Assembly: GCF_030272615.1 (NCBI RefSeq)
Contig: NC_081413.1
Coordinates: 721,634,367 to 721,698,366, forward strand
DNA length: 64,000 nucleotides
From: Cryptomeria japonica
Taxonomy: Eukaryota; Streptophyta; Pinopsida; Cupressales; Cupressaceae
Reading direction: 5' to 3'
In this document: positions 58,101 through 64,000 of the stretch, one piece after another
Numbering within the stretch: position 1 is the first letter of the stretch
Layout: each line of letters begins with the position of its first letter
Notes under the pieces: generated by a model
What the model was told of the DNA's origin: nothing
Databases searched by the model: none
What the model saw: only the letters and a program-made list of their open reading frames with translations
Position numbers and translations under genes: made by a program

Positions 58101-58741
58101 GCCCACTTCCAGCTTTCAAGCTGTTCTGAGTACCTGCTCAGGTGGAGCAGCATGCAAGCACAACAGAACAAACTTTATTATATATGACAGATAAAGAGAA
58201 GAAAATGATAATAACTGAGAATATCTGATCATAAAATATTTCTTAGTATATACTGGCAAATGGGCATCCAGGAGACAAGCAGAGGAAGAGTATTGGAGGT
58301 GTACCTGTTCTTGATTTCATAGTTGTTGAAGGCTTCTGCATAAATCCCTTTTCCATTCGTCCATCTTAAGTCAGAGGGCTCAACATGATAGAAAATGGGG
58401 ATGAATATGATGTTGGGTAGTTGCAGTATAAATGCCAGCTCAGCCAAACACCAAGGGGATTGTGCATAGTTCTCAGAGAAAATGGCTATGTGAACTGAAG
58501 AAGTACACATTGCTTCTTTTAAAGCTGCTGGGAAAAAAATCCCAAACTTGAGCTCATACTTGTCCAAAAACACTCTCAGTCCAGTGGGATATAATTTATT
58601 ATAGATACTGCTAGCAACCGTGTCTTTTACATCCCCTCCATGATGATTTATAAAGACATCATAGGACAGTTGTGTCATTCTGGAGGAGGATTCAGCAGGG
58701 GCAGTTGGGCCAATTATTAAGTTATCAAAAGGGGCTTCCAT
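39708..58741 (-). CDS. TIR-NBS-LRR (TNL) disease-resistance-type gene, six exons
   Basis: Proposed exons: 58305-58741, 58053-58133, 44083-45172, 43580-43897, 40234-43479, 39708-40136. All introns are GT-AG and the frame is continuous for about 1,866 codons. Introns are 171, 12880, 185, 100 and 97 bp. Domains: TIR (about 25-173), NB-ARC (P-loop GMGGAGKTT at 234-242, kinase-2 LDDVD at 316-320, GLPL at 399-402, MHD at 503-505), a linker (537-642), LRRs (643-1724) and a post-LRR domain (1725-1866). TNL proteins sense pathogen effectors; the TIR acts as an NADase on activation. A typical TNL has some 1,000-1,300 residues, so the LRR part here is unusually long. The main doubt is whether the TIR exons 13 kb upstream belong to this transcript. 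Confidence 0.8.
40234..43479 (-). CDS. TNL exon 5: giant LRR exon
   Basis: 1082 codons, phase 0 at both ends (acceptor GGCTGCAG, donor CAG|GTAATA). It consists of 46-residue double LRRs: SLAELTSLxxFELTGCHKLE followed by KIEGFGRLKSLxxLxIDGCT and ELNTLP. The copies nearest the NB-ARC (43400-42780) are older and diverged. The next 16 (42779-40571) are nearly identical, and the last stretch (40571-40240) includes a half unit. No stop or indel occurs in the array. Confidence 0.85.
40571..42916 (-). repeat. 138-bp tandem repeat array coding LRR pairs
   Basis: The marker word GAAGTTAATTCTGC (plus strand) recurs at 40571, 40709, 40847, 40985, 41123 and so on to 42779, always exactly 138 bp apart (16 intervals). 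The same register continues in diverged copies at 42917, 43055, 43193 and 43331. At the other end 40502 is exactly 69 bp (half a unit) away. Because 138 is a multiple of 3 and the unit lacks stops, antisense frames also stay open. Confidence 0.95.
43580..43897 (-). CDS. TNL exon 4: NB-LRR linker exon
   Basis: 106 codons, phase 0, acceptor TTTTGACAG, donor GAT|GTAAGT. It encodes EAVRVRGMAYAFGENCNYHL then LAKELVCLGWSGFQHKSLPS and WLSLKNLRILAL, the usual start of the LRR domain in gymnosperm-type TNLs. Confidence 0.8.
44083..45172 (-). CDS. TNL exon 3: NB-ARC domain
   Basis: 363 codons plus one base; acceptor TTGTTCAG, donor CAACAG|GTGAAA. In order it carries the P-loop GIWGMGGAGKTTLAKHLF, a TIR-class RNBS-A segment SSSSFLSDVREAA, kinase-2 VPVFIVLDDVDH, RNBS-B SLIIVTTREKRV, GLPL as CHGLPLSLKVLGG, RNBS-D EKEMFLDVACFFIGWG and MHD as LIRMHDHLRDLG. 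All ATP-binding motifs look intact. NB-ARC acts as the ADP/ATP switch of the receptor. Confidence 0.92.
45951..46070. repeat. Two tandem 60-bp units
   Basis: CCATGGTCCTCCTCAAATGG starts both units (45951 and 46011). They differ at one base. Confidence 0.93.
46980..47122. repeat. Two diverged tandem units of about 71 bp
   Basis: Both contain AGTTCTAGANAGTAGAAAAG and end CTCCTAAACAAAGCAAGG. Confidence 0.85.
48119..48420 (-). pseudogene. Decayed TIR exon inside TNL intron
   Basis: On the minus strand it begins SYDVFINHCQ, continues with IIYNFLDCMCVFLNEYVFKF and EAMSTSIN, and ends near the KGIYVEAF block. All of these are in the order of the intact TIR exon at 58305-58741, but with stops and small deletions (302 bp against 341 bp). 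It shows that a second TIR-coding copy existed here. Confidence 0.78.
48421..51164. other. Intron DNA with local duplications
   Basis: 49599-49750 and 49779-49920 are diverged tandem copies. 50547-50615 has a 34-bp pair (GAAGAAGACATCGCCACTAT in both). 49948-50430 is a direct repeat of 57261-57770. No coding sequence was recognised. Confidence 0.5.
51165..51786 (+). mobile_element. TRIM-like LTR relic
   Basis: Two copies of a segment ending GCAGCTAGAAAATTTTACA, at 51165-51243 and 51710-51786. The first is followed by a tRNA-Met type site TGGTATCAGAGTC (51244-51256). The second LTR starts TGTTAGCGCAAC at 51425 after a GGGGGG tract. Only ~180 bp lie between. The first LTR seems to be truncated at its start. 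Confidence 0.55.
51787..53900. other. Intron DNA, probable retroelement remnants
   Basis: 53220-53420 and 53440-53640 look like diverged copies of one ~200-bp unit (both with a GGCCAAG block and a TTGGGC block). No coding sequence was recognised. Confidence 0.35.
53901..55100 (+). pseudogene. Decayed retroelement coding region with an internal 168-bp duplication
   Basis: Starts with the LTR-end word AAAAGGGGACATTACA at 53923, the same as at 17231. Coding-like fragments follow, e.g. VDKRPLNEIFQELQGADVDE near 54130. The longest frame is 54297-54707 (136 codons): a 56-residue unit (MEIFGSPxCDEDLI, KQLDVCLxNLI) occurs twice, starting at 54384 and 54552, 168 bp apart. A frame at 54958-55080 ends with EVKEEKM. 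The function is unknown. Confidence 0.4.
55212..55488 (+). repeat. 5' LTR of the 1.9-kb element
   Basis: 277 bp, TGTTGGAAGG...TTTTTATCA; nearly identical to 56842-57118. Confidence 0.88.
56842..57118 (+). repeat. 3' LTR of the 1.9-kb element
   Basis: 277 bp, preceded by the purine tract at 56831-56841. Confidence 0.88.
57261..57770. repeat. Direct repeat of 49948-50430
   Basis: Shared blocks include TCTAGAAATTAGAGTCCAAT and ATATGTTATATCT. Diverged, same orientation, about 7.3 kb apart. Both lie in the TNL intron. The type of repeat is unknown. Confidence 0.65.
58053..58133 (-). CDS. TNL exon 2: end of the TIR domain
   Basis: 81 bp, acceptor CTGAGCAG, donor AAGG|GTAAGT. Joined to exon 1 (phase 2) it reads YSEQLESWKWALHRASLFKG followed by QIIPKQ. 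This is the last helix of a TIR domain (ESWKWAL is the usual WRxAL position), so the split TIR is complete. The small exon is easy to overlook by ORF length. Confidence 0.78.
58305..58741 (-). CDS. TNL exon 1: TIR domain
   Basis: 145 codons plus two bases, start MEAPFDNLIIGPTAP. It contains SYDVFINHHGGDVKDTVAS, GLRVFLDKYELKFG, IAIFSENYAQSPWCLAELAF and FYHVEPSDLRWTNGKGIYAE. Glu101 of WCLAEL is at the place of the catalytic Glu of TIR NADases. The ATG at 58741 is chosen because the frame upstream runs into non-TIR sequence and then the gap; only 41 bp of upstream DNA are known. Donor AACAG|GTACAC. Confidence 0.85.
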
Positions 58742-58782
58742 TATGATTAGATACAAACTGAAACAAACAAGAATGCTGATAA

Positions 58783-59282
58783 NNNNNNNNNNNNNNNNNN
58801 NNNNNNNNNNNNNNNNNNNNNNNNNNNNNNNNNNNNNNNNNNNNNNNNNNNNNNNNNNNNNNNNNNNNNNNNNNNNNNNNNNNNNNNNNNNNNNNNNNNN
58901 NNNNNNNNNNNNNNNNNNNNNNNNNNNNNNNNNNNNNNNNNNNNNNNNNNNNNNNNNNNNNNNNNNNNNNNNNNNNNNNNNNNNNNNNNNNNNNNNNNNN
59001 NNNNNNNNNNNNNNNNNNNNNNNNNNNNNNNNNNNNNNNNNNNNNNNNNNNNNNNNNNNNNNNNNNNNNNNNNNNNNNNNNNNNNNNNNNNNNNNNNNNN
59101 NNNNNNNNNNNNNNNNNNNNNNNNNNNNNNNNNNNNNNNNNNNNNNNNNNNNNNNNNNNNNNNNNNNNNNNNNNNNNNNNNNNNNNNNNNNNNNNNNNNN
59201 NNNNNNNNNNNNNNNNNNNNNNNNNNNNNNNNNNNNNNNNNNNNNNNNNNNNNNNNNNNNNNNNNNNNNNNNNNNNNNNNNN
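58783..59282. other. Assembly gap (500 Ns)
   Basis: Exactly 500 Ns, probably a gap of unknown size. It hides the TNL promoter and the inner boundary of the inverted duplication. Long ORFs drawn across it are artefacts. Confidence 0.98.
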
Positions 59283-61264
59283 TGGAATTTGTGTGTGAAG
59301 TCTTCAATAAATATTGCAAGTGGAGGTGGACATTGAAATTCCACTCCAGAAGGGATTTCTATTGCCAGATATATAATAATATAAAAGATGGATATGGTGC
59401 TGATTTCTAGGATATTGATTACCATTAGAGAATTCTTGTGGACTATCTTGTCAATTATCTCACTATGCTCAATTTTATGTAAGCTTAATATTTAACTTCT
59501 AATTGTATAAGTATTGGATCATGTATACAAATGGGATCTTTGGAATGAGATATGGAAATTTGTCATAGGATAAGGAAAGATGAATTTTATCAAATGTTGT
59601 AGTTGTCACTGCCCTAATCAATTGTTTCCCTTACAAATCCACATCCCGCTTTGGTGAATTTTGGGCCAACAGTTGTGAAACCGCATTGCTTAGAGAGGAA
59701 GTGTTAGATAATTGGTAATAAATCCACGATTGCTTCTACCCCTCTCGGTTTGCTTGGTCCTAGTGATAATGCTCTAGCATAACTTTCAGATGTAGTCATG
59801 TATACAAACCGTGGAAGCACACACAAGAAACGTCAACTATTTGACATAATGCCTCAGAAATTTGTTCTCATGGAATGACCTGATCACGAGACATGCAAAA
59901 TGTAGAAGCATAGAAAATGCACCTTAACTATTTGACAAAATGCCTCAAAGTGTACTTTCATAATGGGACTCCTTGATTTCAGCATATTAACAAAATGGAT
60001 CTATCAAAAAGGCTTAAAAAATTTAGCTATGTGATTTCCCATGCATTTGGAGAAAGACAAAATTGTGTCTTAGATTATTCAAGAAGTATACACATTATTT
60101 AATAATATTGGGTACCATAGAAGTTTTATTCTAAACTATACACTTAGTTCTAGACCTTTGTAAGGTTCTTTCATAGCGAGCCAACTACCTAATGGATGGA
60201 GCACCATAGCTACTACCTTACAAAGAGATTTTTAAGGGCCCTACCAAGTGGCAAAAAAAGAAAGATAATGGTTCCTTTTGCTTATGTATATTATAAGGAA
60301 AAAGGGCTTATACTATCTATTAACACCTTTTATCTTAAAAGGTATTTGATGGTATTGAATTGTAAAACATGAATAATATATTTTTTTGTGTTTCTTAAGT
60401 AGCATTCATGTGTAAAGATAGAGATAACAGATAATTATTTATAGAATGTATTTTGAGATATATATGCAATATATTATTCACTATAAGTAGGTCCACATTA
60501 TATTTGTGATCGTGTGATCTTATAACTATTTTGGTGATGTTTCGAATTGGACATTCCATTCGTATCACTTCCAAGTCTTGAAATCTCTAACTTTAAGGGC
60601 AAAATTTTCAACTTCATTTGTACCTTGTTCGTTCCATGTTCCATTCATACTATTTCTAAGTCTTGAACAAAAAAATTTTCACCTTCATTCGTACCTTAAT
60701 CAAATCGGCATTTCAAGGTTCTCATTTGCACAAACTTAAACTTGCTAAGAAAACACTTGCCAAGATTAATCTTTTGACCAAACTCATGCCTTAGTCTATT
60801 TTTCATCACAAAATCCGAATTTGACCTATGCTATGATACTTCAAAATTTTTCTATTCTTGAAAGAAATTTTGATCTCTTTTCTCATTTTGACCTATGTCA
60901 ATCCAAAACCCTAATTCATACTTTTTCAAACCCTAAGACTTTTTCTTGCAAATTGACAACTTTTAACAACATTACCCACCTTAGCAAGGTTGGAAACACA
61001 ACTTCAATCTTGACTTGACAAGACATATTCACCTCTCATAGGCAACGGCTAACAACTACTAAACTTACCAAGCTAAGATGACCAAACTAAACACCTATCC
61101 CTAAGCAAAAAGTGGGGGTCCCTATTTGCAATGGGGCAATGTGTGAAAAGGTCACAAAACCATCCTTTATTCATTATTCTTGCTAAGCCCATTCATTGTT
61201 TCTGCTACTAACTAATTTAGAGATGTCCTAGGCCTTCCATGCCTAGACCACACAATAATTGGTT

Positions 61265-61729
61265 TTAGAAATGAGGATAAATAGTCTCCCCTCCTTGAAA
61301 TTGTTTTCCCATAAGAAACTTCACATCATGATTCATACTGGGATATGAAATAAGTCTGCGATTATAAAGCACTACCCTAGAATGTTGGCATAGATCACTA
61401 TCTATTGTGATGGTTGTGAAAATATGAATTATCTTCATAGAATCCCTCACAATTAGCTCCCATAAAAATATTAGCAGTTCGATAACCACTTGTTCATCAA
61501 TGGATATCATCATTGTGGGAAGAAAATGGGAACAATGTCTATTTTGTATAAGGGGTATGGATATTAATATAGTTGAAGTGTCACCCCTTCTTTCAACCAA
61601 ACTTAAACATTCCACCCTGGGTTGTTGATCAAAAGATGAGATCCAATTTATCGTTCTACCCTGAATTGCAATCTCTCGCAATTTTTTTTGTTGAGTGGTT
61701 AGTGATAGCATTACTAGGGTTTGTCCCAC
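61265..61729 (-). pseudogene. Inverted copy of the 154-codon ORF
   Basis: Same length and end (FQGGETIYPHF) as 34787-35251, about eight residue differences, no stop in either. No domain was recognised. Confidence 0.4.
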
Positions 61730-62163
61730 TATTCCAATCCCGTCTCAACACTTCATTGGTACGATATGCACCGAGGTCCCAAATTCTATGTTTGTATTCA
61801 ATCTCATCATAACATTTATGAAGTGATTCTTTATTCAACTCGAAGAGTGGGTTTTCATAAACCTTATTCTCATCAACTTGAATCAAGGGATTATTAGCAA
61901 GTTGAAACTTATCCTTGTTCCCAAATGAAACCTATCTTTCTCCCAACCTTCATTATTTGATTTCTCTAGACAAAATTTTGAATCATAGAGCTCATCTATG
62001 TTATTTGATTCCTTAATTTCATTATTTCGTTCGTTGTCCTCTTGTTCGTTAAAGTGTTTAGTTACTAACCTTGATTTTCTACTTGTGGGATCTTATGGAA
62101 TTATATCAACTTATCCTCTTCTCGTTATGTAAATCTAGAGCCTTACAATTTTTTTTTACCAAT

Positions 62164-62168
62164 CTATT
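62164..62168 (-). other. Empty insertion site of element 2
   Basis: A single AATAG (minus strand) between sequences that flank element 2 on both sides in the left arm. This is the pre-insertion state of the site. Confidence 0.92.
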
Positions 62169-62889
62169 AAAACTCACTTCCTTTGGTGATCATCCTTTAA
62201 AGCCTTCAATGCTATTGGTTGACTTTCATGACTAGGCAAGTGTACATGCAAAATTCCTAATGTAATATTGAAATCACAATTCATCTCTTGTTCATCCAAG
62301 TGTCGATGTCTTTGCTTGAGAAGATATCATCTTGGCATGTTAAGATTTATCATTCTAACATTCACATAGTCACAGAGTTTTTTCCACATCTTCAACATTG
62401 TCCATTAGTTTCGTTGGTTCCTTGCTTGCCATTGCTTCGTAAAAAATATTTCTCATATTCTCGTCTCTATCCTTCAATGTAACATTTCTTTGTTTATTTT
62501 CCTCTGATTAGAACTATTATTCTTCTAATCCACAACCATTGACTTGTTAGTGGATACCATGTGTTCTTTATGAGGCACAAGAGAATCATGAACAACCTTC
62601 TAATTTCTAAGCAACTTCAAATAATTTGATTTATGATCACTAGATAAGTTATCCTTAATGCATGACTCTTGAGATGGAGTAAGAGAAATATCGTAATCAT
62701 CTTGACTCATTTCGTTGGTGATTGAAGAAGCATATGAAGGTATAACTGTCTCCCGATTTTTAGAGATGTTGGAGACCATTTCCTTGTTTTAAATCTCTTG
62801 AAATGCTAGCATGAGATCATGGGTAGTTGTAAGATCTCTATTAGCACAACCTTCAATTTTGGCTTTTGGAAAGGTGATTTGCCTATTTT

Positions 62890-63036
62890 TTAGTCCTTCT
62901 TTGGTGTGTACTCTTCTTCCTCTTCCTTCATTCTTCTCCTTAGTTCAACACTTAACTCACCCCATTTGGCTAAATTCCTATCACTCTTTTGGAGATTTTG
63001 TTTTAGTTTTTCTACAAGCTCTTGAATTGTATTCAT
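62890..63036 (-). pseudogene. Inverted copy of the gag-like fragment
   Basis: Same 48-codon frame as 17292-17438 (MNTIQELVEKLKQNLQKSDR start), with YTPKKD at the end. Confidence 0.5.
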
Positions 63037-64000
63037 CTTGAAACAATTTTGAAGTCTCCCTAACAGGCTGCCAAGTTTATTAGCTCTGATGCTACTTGTA
63101 ATGTCCCCTTTTAGGAACAATGAAATATATCCACTAAATTGCAATATATTTAACAAATGAACAATTAAAAATGAATGATAAGGTATTGGATAATTAAGAA
63201 TGATTACAAATTTCTTGAATTTCTAATATGAAGTCTAATTTGTATGCACAAGAAGATGATAGCGATCTTAATGCATCTCTGATTGTTGTTCTTGATTTAT
63301 TGTCCTTATAACCAAGCATCAAGTTGTGTATGATTCTGCCTATATAAAATAAATTATAGGCCTTGAAACTTGAATGCTTTTCATGATTGATATCCTTTTA
63401 ATTATGTGATTTTGTTATGAAGCCTTGCCCTATTTATGTACTTGAAACATATGCCTCCATGTTATAAAATGCTACTCTACTAGAGCCATCCAAATCTAGA
63501 AATTAACAAGCAACAAAGTCTTCCAATAAATCCATGTTCACAATATTTATTAATGCTTTATATCTCTTTCCAAGAGATATGATTTCTCTTGAAAAACACA
63601 ATATTTCATAGCATATATATTAGGGTGTGAAGATTTGGGTTACTTATTTTATTAATTCGTAGCAGATTGCTAGGGCAGCCAAGTGAAGGTCTTGTTGCCG
63701 CTATTTTACAAGGTCACTGATGCATGTTAAAAAGTACTAGACTAGCAGAAACAATGCCCATGATTATCACTGGAACTTAGGATTAAAATTAAATATGATT
63801 TTTAATCAAGGTATAGCATATTGCATGATACAATAGAAAAAGTTTTGGCAAAATGATCTTGAGACATAAGGATCAAAGAAACATTCTTGTGAACATAATA
63901 TAGTAAATTTTACAAATATATAAATCTATATTATTATCAGTATTCTTATATGTTACAGTTGAATCAACAACCTATGGTTCTTGGGATCTTATAGTCAAAA

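Larger units (their letters stand above)
59283..64000 (-). repeat. Right arm of the inverted duplication (empty site)
   Basis: 4718 bp, the reverse complement of 37229 down to 34354 joined to 18164 down to 16320. It contains matching ORF relics (61265-61729, 61656-61886, 62890-63036), the LTR end at 63097 and the primer-like GCATCAGAGC. It continues to the window edge. Confidence 0.88.

Noticed and set aside
58743-59336. ORFs made mainly of X residues
   Set aside because: Artefacts of the assembly gap.
58229-59425. Minus-strand ORF of 398 codons joining the TIR domain to upstream sequence
   Set aside because: It runs through 500 Ns and extends past the splice donor at 58305. Only the TIR part is real coding sequence.

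Overview
This 64-kb window is plant nuclear DNA, most likely from a conifer or other gymnosperm. The reasons are dense Ty3/gypsy LTR retrotransposons of the Tat/Ogre type (two RNase H domains, an antisense extra gene), a TIR-NBS-LRR (TNL) resistance gene with small introns plus one ~12.9-kb intron, and AT-rich intergenic DNA full of decayed elements. No RNA gene, operon or CRISPR was seen.

Layout. 1-10587: a minus-strand Tat-type element (element 1), its 3' LTR cut by the window edge. It keeps gag-protease and the integrase C-terminus, but the reverse transcriptase, RNase H and integrase core are replaced by ~800 bp of unique coding sequence. 10588-16319: AT-rich intergenic DNA with microsatellites. 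16320-18164 and 34349-37229: an old degraded retroelement, split by a full-length plus-strand Tat-type element (element 2, 18165-34348, target duplication AATAG). 37230-39707: intergenic. 39708-58741: a six-exon minus-strand TNL gene. 58783-59282: exactly 500 Ns. 59283-64000: an inverted copy of 16320-37229 that lacks element 2 and has a single AATAG, so it preserves the empty insertion site.

The TNL exons join in a continuous reading frame to about 1,866 residues: TIR, NB-ARC, a linker exon, a giant LRR exon and a C-terminal post-LRR exon. The LRR exon is a tandem array in an exact 138-bp register. At least 16 units are nearly identical and differ mostly at the exposed positions of the LRR beta strands. 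Its long intron holds a decayed second TIR exon, a ~1.9-kb non-autonomous LTR element and smaller retroelement relics.

Both Tat elements carry, between pol and the 3' LTR and on the opposite strand, a two-exon gene for a plant mobile domain (PMD) protein, now broken by C-to-T type stop codons. The intron of that antisense gene contains an array of short hairpins with compensating stem changes. In element 2 it also contains an array of a CGCGTCTGTG motif that occurs in the sense leader too. These shared non-coding modules, the chimeric ORF of element 1 and the LRR array are the most unusual things here.

All splice sites, domains and repeat boundaries were read by eye. No database search, alignment program or expression data were available.
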